From: Anaerolineae bacterium
GTDB lineage: Bacteria; Chloroflexota; Anaerolineae; Aggregatilineales; UBA2796
Reading direction: 5' to 3'
DNA: 64,000 nt
Assembly: GCA_019637555.1 (NCBI GenBank)
Contig: JAHBVK010000013.1
Location: 1 to 64,000 of the forward strand
Shown in pieces: positions 43,678 through 52,021 of the stretch. Position numbers and translations under genes: made by a program. Within the stretch, counting starts at the first letter, position 1. The number at the start of each line of letters is the position of its first letter. The notes under the pieces were generated by a model. That model was given only the letters and a program-made list of their open reading frames with translations, was not told the DNA's origin and did not search any database.

Positions 43678-44352
43678 TTGGTACCCTTTGAACGGTTTGC
43701 TGCCTTTCACGAGACTTTCAATGGCGAAGGCAGTGGAATCTGGAACATCTGCGCTCAATGTGGCGGGCGCTGCGAAATCTACAAAATCGGCACCTTGCTG
43801 CCCGGCGAAAAAGAATACATGGCGGCAGGGTTAAACTTGCCTATCGAGGTCTTGGAGGCGCATTATCTTGATCGCTTAGTAACGCCGCGCGGTACAGTGG
43901 ATGTGCTTAAGCTCAAACCCGGTTGTCCGTTTCTCGATGCCAATTATCACTGCACGTTGGCGGAGCGCAAAGTGAAACCGGTACTGTGCGAGATTTATCC
44001 GGTGATGTTCTCTGTAGAACAGATCGGTGGCACTGCCAGCGAACCGCAGCTTAAAGTCAATTTCGAAATCGACGAACTCGACTGCCCATTAGTGCATCGG
44101 CACTCTGAATGGGGTGGTCGCAAGATCGACAATCCGAATTTCGAGACCTATCGTCAGTACTTCCAAGAACATGGTATCCCATTGCTGCAACAACTGGATG
44201 TCGCGCCAGAATTCTATTGGATCGTGGCGCAGTACGATGAAGGTAACTTCGACTACCGCGCCCTTGCCCAACGCCGTCATGTCCCCGTAAACCAGTACGA
44301 CACCTTTACCCTAGATGAGGTACTTGCGTGCGATCTGGGTCATGACTTATAA
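43678..44352 (+). CDS. YkgJ-family cysteine-cluster protein
   Basis: 224 residues with a TTG start at 43678; AGGAGAGG lies 7 bases upstream. The family pattern is present: NICAQCGGRC near residue 25, then GCPFLDANYHCTLAERKVKPVLCEIYPVMF, together a Cys cluster that binds zinc or an iron-sulfur group. Function of the family is not settled. It follows the nSTAND gene by 26 bases, so it probably belongs to the same unit. Confidence 0.8.
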   Translation: MVPFERFAAFHETFNGEGSGIWNICAQCGGRCEIYKIGTLLPGEKEYMAAGLNLPIEVLEAHYLDRLVTPRGTVDVLKLKPGCPFLDANYHCTLAERKVKPVLCEIYPVMFSVEQIGGTASEPQLKVNFEIDELDCPLVHRHSEWGGRKIDNPNFETYRQYFQEHGIPLLQQLDVAPEFYWIVAQYDEGNFDYRALAQRRHVPVNQYDTFTLDEVLACDLGHDL

Positions 44353-44362
44353 ATAGCAGCAG

Positions 44363-44411
44363 CGATGCGCTGCGCCAGAAAAGCCTAAACCGAATTCTGT
44401 GCAGCGCATCG
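44363..44411 (+). repeat. Long inverted repeat CGATGCGCTGC/GCAGCGCATCG after the Cys-cluster gene
   Basis: Perfect 11-bp arms (44363-44373 and 44401-44411) with a 27-base loop; the left arm also forms a local GCAGCG/CGCTGC hairpin. It may be a terminator-like or processing hairpin between the Cys-cluster gene and the 820-residue gene. The same core GCAGCGATGCG occurs in hairpins at 25483 and, reversed, 20826. Confidence 0.5.
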
Positions 44412-44489
44412 ATAATGTCTCAACGCATTACGCGCAACATAGTCCAGATCGTTGAGTTTGCCGTCCACAGCAATGCCAAAGGACAAACG

Positions 44490-46952
44490 ATGAGTAACGC
44501 ACCAGCAGCACCCAAGAACGCTGACTTAGCGGAAATCCTCAAGTACCTAAATCCTCCGCAGCAAGATTACGCCGCACTGAACACCGAAATTAAGAATGTG
44601 GATGTCTTTGAAACTCCACTTGAAAGAGCAATCGCCGCGTTTTATCGCATGTTCGCGGGTGGCTACAAATACTGGCAGGATCAGTACGACTACCCGCGCA
44701 TTCATGAGTATTTTTATGGCGGTTTTCTGGCGGCGGAAGACATCGTTGCGCGCACGATCAGCAGGAGTGAGCGCATTTTAGCGGCGGACTTGCTCTCCTT
44801 TTTCACCAATCATGTGCGGACATTCATCTTCAATACGGGCTGCGAGAACGCGCTGATCTGTAGTTCAGCCAAGATGCTGCTGGATAGTGCCGAGGGAGCA
44901 TTGCGCTACTGCGAACGCACCCGCAAGATATGGGATAGCAACTCTATTGTGAACGAACTCCTCAGCATTGAGGAAAAACAGGGGAAAGATGTCCGCGCTG
45001 AAAGTTACAAGGGAATTCATGCTCGAATCAAGGACTATCTAGACCTGAATTACGATTATTTTCAAGGTGTGGTTGCGTGTGCCAAGTTATCGCTGCTGCC
45101 TTACAAACTGCCTTCTGAATGGCAAGATGCGCAGATTCAGCAATATCGCAAGGCAGTTGACGAGGCAATGGTTAAAGTGCACCCACGCTCGCGTGAATTG
45201 CTTTCGGAACTGCGAGCATATTATGCTGCTGCTAACTACGCCGTTGAGCAATATAAAAAAAATGGCTACACCTCGCTGCGCGTTCAGCAAGCGGATATTC
45301 TGCTGCGTGGCGTTGGCTACGTCGGCAAACAGTTGATCGATCCGCTGTTTGAAGTCTTCGAGAAAGAACGGGGCGATAGCGACATCAAGAGCAGCGCCCT
45401 CGAAAAGACCGGATTAACCATTGAGCAATTGAGCAGTGGTGGATTCCTCAACGATGCTTTCGAGACGGAAGCAGGAACAGAATTGTTGGAAAGTCTGGTC
45501 ATGCGTCTACCGCTTGAAGAAAATACACTGACCATTGATGCTCCTGATGGATCCGCTGTCCTCACCCATTCGATAGACTCTCTAGAGGTCACGATCTCTA
45601 AATTCGGCACGATCTCAGTCGAGTTTGCCTTGTCTGCAGGAGATTCGGATGAAGTGCGCAGCAAGGGCGTTTCCGCTTCGCACACACGCCTGATTGAATC
45701 GCTTCTTGGTCCGCATGTTGGGGCGCTGCAAATCAAGTGGATAGGTGCTCCGACATCGCTTGAAGGCGAAGCGAACTTCGTGCAGCCAGAAGTAGAAAAC
45801 TATGTCTCCTATCTGCTGGAATGTCTGGATTGGTTTCAGAGTGGCAAAGATAAGGGGTATTTCGATCAAAGGCGGGATGAAGTGGCGGTGATGGAAGGTC
45901 TACTAGAGGACTGGAAAGACTCCATTCGCAACTTTTCATCGCAACTTTTGTTGCCCTCGAAAGATACATTCGAGAAGCGTTACCGTCAGAATCGCTCCGA
46001 TCTGCAGAAGAATTTGATGGCGGTCCACAGGGAATTCCTTAGCTGGGAATCATGGTTGAATGAACTACCCAAAACGCTCGCCAATCAAGCGCCGGATGAG
46101 GTGCGCAAGTTCATCGCCAATGGGCAGAAAATGTTCCCTAACGGGCGTGCCTATTCCAAACTAGGTGATGTTGCTACTGAGATCATGAATCGCGTTGAGA
46201 TGCTGCTGCGTCACTACGCGGGCATTAGTGAGAACGAAGATGAGGAAGCATACGTCGATCTGGATAGAGAATTTAGCTTCGACCCGTATTCCGGCTGGCA
46301 ATCGATCATCATGGTAAATCGCTTGGCTGTACGCAACGAGAAGGGTGAATTACCTGAGTTTCCTACTGAGGAGCAGCGCCTCGCCGCTCTGAATCATTAT
46401 GAATTCAAAGCCTTCAAAATCCCCGGTCGTGAAGCCCGTGCCGGCATTGATGATTGGCTGATGGCGCTAGTACCCGAAGACCAGAAAAACTTAGCGCATC
46501 TGCGCTCCCATTACACTGATGCGATGTACGTGGGACAAAATCGGGTATTCATGTACTTCCCCGACGATCCTATGTTCATCTTGACGCAGTACCGCGATAA
46601 TTCACGCTTCATCGGTGGTGTGCGGGTGATCTTGTTGGCGCATCGCGTGGCGGCGAAACGACTTGCCCACAAATGCGCGGCAGCCTTGTACGACAAGGAG
46701 AAGCCTGTCTCCTCAGAAGTGATCAGTTCGCTGCTCGGCAATATCCAAAAGCTGCGCAGCCAGATCACCAGCGTGTTCGAGTTGATGCAAGACATCACCC
46801 TAACTCGTTTCCAAGATCACGCCGAGTTAATGGTCGCTATGCTGGACGAAATTCAGGCTGAACGATTCAAAGAAATGCTCAACGAAAGCATGACTATGCT
46901 CGACATGTACGAGAACGATCTGAAGTGGGCAATGATGTCTGGAAACAAGTAA
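44490..46952 (+). CDS. 820-residue protein of no recognised family in conflict island
   Basis: Start at the ATG at 44490 because AAGGA lies 7 bases upstream; an upstream ATG at 44415 lacks an SD. The protein is predicted to be mostly alpha-helical and soluble, with no signal peptide, membrane segment, Walker motif or catalytic motif that I recognise. The N-terminal ~300 residues are rich in Tyr/Trp/Phe (YKYWQDQYDYPRIHEYFYGG), and the C-terminal ~110 residues form long helices (LRSQITSVFELMQDITLTRFQ, AERFKEMLNESMTMLDMYEND). Two GNAT genes follow directly. It may be a scaffold, substrate or effector of the island. Confidence 0.75.
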   Translation: MSNAPAAPKNADLAEILKYLNPPQQDYAALNTEIKNVDVFETPLERAIAAFYRMFAGGYKYWQDQYDYPRIHEYFYGGFLAAEDIVARTISRSERILAADLLSFFTNHVRTFIFNTGCENALICSSAKMLLDSAEGALRYCERTRKIWDSNSIVNELLSIEEKQGKDVRAESYKGIHARIKDYLDLNYDYFQGVVACAKLSLLPYKLPSEWQDAQIQQYRKAVDEAMVKVHPRSRELLSELRAYYAAANYAVEQYKKNGYTSLRVQQADILLRGVGYVGKQLIDPLFEVFEKERGDSDIKSSALEKTGLTIEQLSSGGFLNDAFETEAGTELLESLVMRLPLEENTLTIDAPDGSAVLTHSIDSLEVTISKFGTISVEFALSAGDSDEVRSKGVSASHTRLIESLLGPHVGALQIKWIGAPTSLEGEANFVQPEVENYVSYLLECLDWFQSGKDKGYFDQRRDEVAVMEGLLEDWKDSIRNFSSQLLLPSKDTFEKRYRQNRSDLQKNLMAVHREFLSWESWLNELPKTLANQAPDEVRKFIANGQKMFPNGRAYSKLGDVATEIMNRVEMLLRHYAGISENEDEEAYVDLDREFSFDPYSGWQSIIMVNRLAVRNEKGELPEFPTEEQRLAALNHYEFKAFKIPGREARAGIDDWLMALVPEDQKNLAHLRSHYTDAMYVGQNRVFMYFPDDPMFILTQYRDNSRFIGGVRVILLAHRVAAKRLAHKCAAALYDKEKPVSSEVISSLLGNIQKLRSQITSVFELMQDITLTRFQDHAELMVAMLDEIQAERFKEMLNESMTMLDMYENDLKWAMMSGNK

Positions 46953-46967
46953 ATAGAGGTTTTTGTT

Positions 46968-47951
46968 ATGACGGAAATCGCTAGCAAAGCAGGTCTGATT
47001 GCCCGCTTCTGTGCGCACATCAATCGAGGTCCAGAGAAGTTGGAAGAAGCGCTCGCTGCCGTGAGTGACGATTCACTGCGAACAATGTTAGAACAGGCAT
47101 ATCAGGAGGCTTCGCGCCCTACTCGTTTCTTGTCAGATCGCTATACTTCGCCTAGTCCAGCTTTCGAGCAAGGCTATCATCTCCTGAGCAAGATACTGGA
47201 CGCCGACGTGATCGATCCGATTGAATTCTTTCGCAATCGTCTGCGTGTACCTGATCCAGCAGCGATGACCTTCATTATGATGCGGCGTTATTGGCAGACA
47301 CAGGGCGCATGCGAATATGACGATGAAGGTCAGCTCACACACTTTGACTACGACCCCGACAACATCACCGAGCATACCGTCAGCGTGATCACTGGCGATT
47401 ACATCTCCTTCAGCCGGATCGCCCGCTACGGCTACTCGATGGCGGGGATCGGGCAACTGGTCACGCGCACTGGTGAACAGTGGCGCGGACAGGGACATGG
47501 TACAGCGCTGGTTCGTGCTTTTGAAGCCGAATGCGAGAAGATGGCACAAGCACGCGGTGAGCAAATGAAAACGTATCTGGTCGAGTCCGAGGGGGATGCG
47601 CAGCGCTTCTGGGCAAAGATGGGATATCGTTGGGTAGTGAACAGCCGTTATTACCAGCCGCCTATCGACTGGGACTACGAAACCGGAGAACGCCGCTTCG
47701 ATGAAGTACCCGAACTGCTGATGATCAAAGTAGTCGGTCAGCCAGATAGCCAGAGCATTGATTCGCAACTACTGCGTGATACCGTGCGCGCGACGTATCT
47801 GGACTGGTACATCCCCATCAAAGCGTCTCCCATCGCACGGGAGAAAATCGAGGCATACGTATTTGACAAGTTGTATGCCGATTTTGAAGACTCGATTGAA
47901 AACTACGGCGATACTGTACCTCTCAGCTTACCACCTAAATATCAGGGATGA
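46968..47951 (+). CDS. GNAT acetyltransferase with extended N- and C-terminal regions (copy 1)
   Basis: 327 residues. A helical N-terminal region of about 90 residues precedes the GNAT core (GIGQLVTRTGEQWRGQGHGTALVRAF, then QRFWAKMGYRWV). The C-terminus reads RYYQPPIDWDYETGERRFDEVPELLMIKV and a helical tail. The next gene is a tandem paralog, and the GNAT at 28472 shares the C-terminal layout. Substrate unknown; the neighbouring genes suggest modification of an island protein or of a small toxic molecule. Confidence 0.8.
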   Translation: MTEIASKAGLIARFCAHINRGPEKLEEALAAVSDDSLRTMLEQAYQEASRPTRFLSDRYTSPSPAFEQGYHLLSKILDADVIDPIEFFRNRLRVPDPAAMTFIMMRRYWQTQGACEYDDEGQLTHFDYDPDNITEHTVSVITGDYISFSRIARYGYSMAGIGQLVTRTGEQWRGQGHGTALVRAFEAECEKMAQARGEQMKTYLVESEGDAQRFWAKMGYRWVVNSRYYQPPIDWDYETGERRFDEVPELLMIKVVGQPDSQSIDSQLLRDTVRATYLDWYIPIKASPIAREKIEAYVFDKLYADFEDSIENYGDTVPLSLPPKYQG

Positions 47952-47958
47952 ATAACGC

Positions 47959-48954
47959 ATGGAACGGCAAGCCCTCATCGAACTGTTCAGCGATCTTGTC
48001 AATCAAGGAATAGCGCAAGGTGAAGATCGCGGTAAGGTGAGTTATGAACAGTTACGTGGTCAGATTCCCGAAGAAAATGTGGCTCTGTTGGAGCATCTTT
48101 ACGAAAACTACCAACAGGCTTATCAACCAACCGAATTTGTGACACGGCAGGTTGAAGACGTTGATGCGCAGTTCGAGGAGTGGTACGAATTACAGCGCGT
48201 CACTTTTGATCCTTCGGTTCTCTCGCCGCGAGAGAATTACGTGCAAGGTGTCCGTCATCGCAGCACAACGGGTACGCCGAGAACGGCGGTGAGGTTGTGC
48301 CGCAGCTTTCGCGTATCGGGGGCACATCACTATGACGCAGACGGCAAACTGGTAAAGTTTCAGTTCGATCCGCTGGCTGTTGTTGAAAGCGCTGTGTGCA
48401 TCATTTCTGGTGGCTATATCGATCTGCGTTCGGTCGGTCGCCCACAGGATGCTAGTGCCGGAATCGGGCACATGGCTACGCGTGTTCATTTCCGCCGCAA
48501 GGGGCATGCTCAAGCAGTAACGCGACAGTTTGAGGAAGAGATCGCGGCAATCGCGGAAGCCAACGGACAAACATTAAAAGTCATCCTGCTAGAAGCAGAA
48601 CCGGGATCACGTCCGTTCTGGGCAAGCTGCGGCTACCGCTATCCAGCCGGCAGCCGATACTATCAGCCGCCGATAGATTTCAACTTGGATACTGGCGAAC
48701 GTCTCTTTGACGAAGTGCCAGAATTGTTAATGGGCAAAGTATTCGCCACGACATCAGCGGAAAGCATCGATAAGGCGCTGCTGATGGATGCAGTGAAGGC
48801 GTTGTATCAGAGGTGGTATGGTGGCGAAGGCAACAATCCCGAAGCCACACAAAAAATACAAGACTATGTTTTTGGCAAGTTGTTCGAGGATTTCGCTAGT
48901 TCACTGAGCAGCGAGGATTCGCGTATCCCGTTGGTGATGCCGCCTCTGGTCTAA
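47959..48954 (+). CDS. GNAT acetyltransferase with extended N- and C-terminal regions (copy 2)
   Basis: 331 residues, paralog of the preceding gene. The CoA loop is GHMATRVHFRRKGHAQAVTRQF, and the C-terminus RYYQPPIDFNLDTGERLFDEVPELLMGKV is nearly identical to copy 1. The loop reads R-R-K-G-H-A rather than Q-G-x-G, so CoA binding could be weaker. It starts 7 bases after copy 1 and lacks a strong SD. Probably last gene of the island. Confidence 0.8.
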   Translation: MERQALIELFSDLVNQGIAQGEDRGKVSYEQLRGQIPEENVALLEHLYENYQQAYQPTEFVTRQVEDVDAQFEEWYELQRVTFDPSVLSPRENYVQGVRHRSTTGTPRTAVRLCRSFRVSGAHHYDADGKLVKFQFDPLAVVESAVCIISGGYIDLRSVGRPQDASAGIGHMATRVHFRRKGHAQAVTRQFEEEIAAIAEANGQTLKVILLEAEPGSRPFWASCGYRYPAGSRYYQPPIDFNLDTGERLFDEVPELLMGKVFATTSAESIDKALLMDAVKALYQRWYGGEGNNPEATQKIQDYVFGKLFEDFASSLSSEDSRIPLVMPPLV

Positions 48955-49011
48955 TATTCCATGTCGAGGCTCTTCCTTTTCTGCTGCTAACCAAGATCGA
49001 GGTGGCGATTT

Positions 49012-49557
49012 ATGCAGCCGACTCTGTATGGTGAACGTGTGAACTTGCGCGCATTTCGTACAGCCGACGCGGATCGCATCGTTGAGTTATTGCAGAATCC
49101 AGAGATAGCGGATAACACCTTGAATATCCCCTATCCTTACGAACGTTGGATGGCATTGGACTGGCTGGATACCCATGCCCTCAACTTCGAGAACGGGATC
49201 AGTGTGAATTACGCCATTACCTTGCGCGGTAGCGGCGAACTCTGCGGCAGCATCGGATTGGTCATTAATGAATATCATCAGCACGCGGAAATGGGTTACT
49301 GGTTGGGCAAAGCGTACTGGAATAGTGGCTTGATGACGGAAGCAGCAAGATTAGTGATCGATTACGGCTTCCGCGATCTTGGACTGCATCGAATTCACGC
49401 CAACCATTTTCCTCGCAATCCAGCATCAGGGCGCGTGATGCAAAAAGCAGGGATGCAGTACGAAGGGTTGCGCCGTGAGTATTATCGCAAAGATGACCAT
49501 TTTGAGGACGTCGTTCTCTATTTCATCTTGAAGCAGGATTGGCAACCCCGACACTAA
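49012..49557 (+). CDS. RimJ/RimL-type GNAT acetyltransferase
   Basis: 181 residues. Typical features: LYGERVNLRAFRTADADRIVELLQNPEIADNT, AEMGYWLGKAYWNSGLMTEAARLVIDYGF, LHRIHANHFPRNPASGRVMQKAGMQYEG and VLYFILKQDW. The family acetylates ribosomal protein N-termini or small amines. It is more like the GNAT at 24923 than like the two island GNATs, and is separated from them by 57 bases. Confidence 0.85.
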   Translation: MQPTLYGERVNLRAFRTADADRIVELLQNPEIADNTLNIPYPYERWMALDWLDTHALNFENGISVNYAITLRGSGELCGSIGLVINEYHQHAEMGYWLGKAYWNSGLMTEAARLVIDYGFRDLGLHRIHANHFPRNPASGRVMQKAGMQYEGLRREYYRKDDHFEDVVLYFILKQDWQPRH

Positions 49558-49649
49558 GTTGCTAACCACTGCAATTATTTATTGCAAACTTAAGCGGCTT
49601 GATATACATTCGACATGTTACCCATTCGCATTTCACAGGAGGCTACAAC

Positions 49650-50045
49650 ATGATCGATGAATTTCGCAAATTCATCATGCGCGGTAACGTCCTTGATCTC
49701 GCTGTAGGCGTGATCATCGGTGCGGCGTTCGGGACGATTGTAAGCACCTTAGTCGACAACATTATCATGCCACCTATCGGTTTGCTGCTAAGTGGCGTTG
49801 ATTTCAGTTCTATCAAAATCGTGCTGCAACAGGCGGTGGGCGATAAGCCGGAGGTCGCTCTCGGCATCGGTTTATTCCTTAACGCGCTGATCAAGTTCAT
49901 CATCGTCGCATTCGTGTTGTTCCTGATCATTCGCTCGGTCAATGCGATGAGTAAGAAAAAGGAAGCCGAACCCGCAGCAGTAGTACCGACAAAAGAAGAA
50001 ATGCTGCTCACGGAAATCCGCGACTTGCTGGCAAAAGGGCGTTAA
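49650..50045 (+). CDS. mscL: Large-conductance mechanosensitive channel
   Basis: 131 residues from the ATG at 49650, which has AGGAGG upstream; the open frame extends further but without an SD. MscL features: MIDEFRKFIMRGNVLDLAVGVIIGAAFGTIV (amphipathic N-terminal helix and pore-lining TM1), FGT, a periplasmic loop, TM2 (LIKFIIVAFVLFLIIRSVN) and a C-terminal bundle helix (LLTEIRDLL). It opens under membrane tension during osmotic downshock. A terminator follows. Confidence 0.97.
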   Translation: MIDEFRKFIMRGNVLDLAVGVIIGAAFGTIVSTLVDNIIMPPIGLLLSGVDFSSIKIVLQQAVGDKPEVALGIGLFLNALIKFIIVAFVLFLIIRSVNAMSKKKEAEPAAVVPTKEEMLLTEIRDLLAKGR

Positions 50046-50079
50046 TTTACCTGTTCGATAACCTTCACTGAGCAGATTG

Positions 50080-50115
50080 ATCCCCCGTATTCGTTGTGGA
50101 AGCGGGGGATTTTTG
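50080..50115 (+). terminator. Rho-independent terminator of mscL
   Basis: ATCCCCCG (50080-50087) and CGGGGGAT (50103-50110) arms, 15-base loop, then TTTTGTTG. Confidence 0.85.
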
Positions 50116-50179
50116 TTGCATTGGTTGTTTGCATAAGGCAAACTTGAGTGTTAGGTTTCAAAGATCGACTTACTTTATT

Positions 50180-50554
50180 ATGCCAGTAGACGAAAGCGCC
50201 GCCACTAGAGCTACAATCCAGCGGTTTCATAACGCCTTCAACGAACACGATGTCGAGGAGATTATGGAACTGATGACCGAGGATTGTCTGTTCGAGAATA
50301 CCTATCCGCCTCCCGATGGTCAACGTTACGAGGGCGCTGATGCTGTGCGTGGGTTCTGGGTTCGGTTATTCGCAGAATCGCCGCACGCTTATTTCGAGGT
50401 GGAGGACATAGGCGCAGGGGAAGATCGCGGCTTTCTGTGCTGGTGCTACCGCTGGATCGATGGCGACGGCAAGTCTGGCCATGTGCGCGGAGTCGATATT
50501 TTCCGTGTGCGCGATGGTAAGATCGCTGAGAAACTGTCCTACGTTAAAGGCTAG
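50180..50554 (+). CDS. NTF2-like (SnoaL-type) protein
   Basis: 124 residues from the ATG at 50180. RATIQRFHNAFNEHDVEEIMELMTEDCLFEN, then YEGADAVRGFWVRLFAESPHAYFEVEDI and VDIFRVRDGKIAEKLSYVKG is the standard SnoaL/NTF2 order. The fold forms a small cone-shaped pocket; many members are isomerases or of unknown activity. It has no clear SD. The C26 amidase gene follows 11 bases later. Confidence 0.8.
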   Translation: MPVDESAATRATIQRFHNAFNEHDVEEIMELMTEDCLFENTYPPPDGQRYEGADAVRGFWVRLFAESPHAYFEVEDIGAGEDRGFLCWCYRWIDGDGKSGHVRGVDIFRVRDGKIAEKLSYVKG

Positions 50555-50565
50555 AGTAAGAAAGA

Positions 50566-51240
50566 ATGGCACGACCACACATTGGCATTACCACTAGTTA
50601 TGAAAAAGGATCGCAGCATCTAGCCCACTACTATGTGCTTGCCATCGAAGCGGCAGGTGGCTTACCGCTACCTGTACCGATGGTTCAAGATGGCGAGACG
50701 ATGACGAACTTCGCTGCACTGCTAGACGGACTATTGATCACTGGCGGTCCGGCGATCATGGATGGCTTGATCGGGGAACTACCTACCGATCTCGATGCGC
50801 CTGATCCGATACGAGATACGGCAGATAAGCTAATTTACGCGGCGATGCAAGATCAACCCGTTCTAGGGATTTGCTACGGGATGCAGTTCATCAATGCACG
50901 GCACGGTGGCACGATCTACGCCGATGTAATGGCGCAGCAGCCCGGCACGGCAGCACATAGCAGTAGTCGAGGTGGCACGACACATCCTATAGAAATCGCC
51001 TCGGAGTCGCGGCTGCGGGAAGTACTCAATCGCCCAACGCTTAATGTGAATACTTATCACGTTCAAGCTGTTGCTCAGGTGGGAACAGGGTTGCGGGCAG
51101 TGGCGCACAGCGACGACGGCATAGTCGAAGCGATAGAATCAATAGACGGACGTGAGATTGGTGTTCAGTTCCATCCTGAAAGAATGCTCGATCAAACGCT
51201 CGCCTTTTTCCAAGATTTTGTAGATCGCTGTCGAGGCTAG
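50566..51240 (+). CDS. Class I glutamine amidotransferase-like (peptidase C26) hydrolase
   Basis: 224 residues. The triad is Cys103 (GICYGMQ), His203 and Glu205 (QFHPE). GITTSYEKGSQHLAHYYV and LITGGPAIM are typical of gamma-glutamyl-GABA hydrolase (PuuD)-like enzymes, which split gamma-glutamyl amide bonds. The substrate is unproven. It lies in a tight run NTF2-like, C26, hydrolase, lysA. Confidence 0.85.
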   Translation: MARPHIGITTSYEKGSQHLAHYYVLAIEAAGGLPLPVPMVQDGETMTNFAALLDGLLITGGPAIMDGLIGELPTDLDAPDPIRDTADKLIYAAMQDQPVLGICYGMQFINARHGGTIYADVMAQQPGTAAHSSSRGGTTHPIEIASESRLREVLNRPTLNVNTYHVQAVAQVGTGLRAVAHSDDGIVEAIESIDGREIGVQFHPERMLDQTLAFFQDFVDRCRG

Positions 51241-51247
51241 GGGATCA

Positions 51248-52021
51248 ATGCCGACAATTCAGATCGATCAGCAGCAAATGTTTTATCAGGTGGTAGGTGA
51301 GAGCAACACTGGCGATCCACTGCTGCTGCTGCATGGTTGGGTGCAAATAGGCAACGATCTACTGCCGTTGGCACATGAAATAGCTCGACGCGGCTTTCGC
51401 GTGATCCTGCCGGATTTGCCCGGCTATGGAAAAAGCGTGCTGCCCTATCGCACCTTTCCGGCTGATTTCTACCAGCGTGATGCCGCGTTGATGTGTGCTT
51501 TCGCAGATGCATTAGGTTTAAAAGATGTTCACATCATGGGCTTCAGTGATGGCGGCGAAATCGCTCTACTGATGCCTATCTTGCGTCCCGATCTCTGCCG
51601 CACGGTGATCGCATGGGGTGCGATTGGCTCATTCCCTTTGGAACTGTGCGAGAGTCAGCGTCGCGGTTTACCGCACACTTGGATTACCGATCAACATCGC
51701 GCCAAACATCCGGGGCAGGATATTGATCAGTGGCCCGCGCAATGGGTAGCGGCTTTCTGTGCTGTTATCGAGCAGCAAAATGGCGATGTGTCGCTCAGTC
51801 GCGCCCACACGATCCGCTGCCCGCTGCTGATCATTCTGGGCGATCAGGATGGCTTAAATCCTGCTGATAGAGCCTATCAGTTCGTGGCTCGGATACCGGA
51901 TCAACGTGGTTCTGTACACGTTTTCCCCGGCGTTGGTCATTACGTTCATACGCAGAATCCATTAGGATTCCTCACCGCCATCGCCGCCTTTTGGGATCGT
52001 AGTAAGCAAAGAGAGACATGA
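51248..52021 (+). CDS. Alpha/beta hydrolase
   Basis: 257 residues. Nucleophile Ser100 in GFSDGGE; oxyanion loop LLHGWVQIG at 28-36; acid in GDQDGLNP; His in GVGHYVHTQ. A typical serine hydrolase of unknown substrate. It ends in an ATGA overlap with lysA. Confidence 0.85.
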   Translation: MPTIQIDQQQMFYQVVGESNTGDPLLLLHGWVQIGNDLLPLAHEIARRGFRVILPDLPGYGKSVLPYRTFPADFYQRDAALMCAFADALGLKDVHIMGFSDGGEIALLMPILRPDLCRTVIAWGAIGSFPLELCESQRRGLPHTWITDQHRAKHPGQDIDQWPAQWVAAFCAVIEQQNGDVSLSRAHTIRCPLLIILGDQDGLNPADRAYQFVARIPDQRGSVHVFPGVGHYVHTQNPLGFLTAIAAFWDRSKQRET

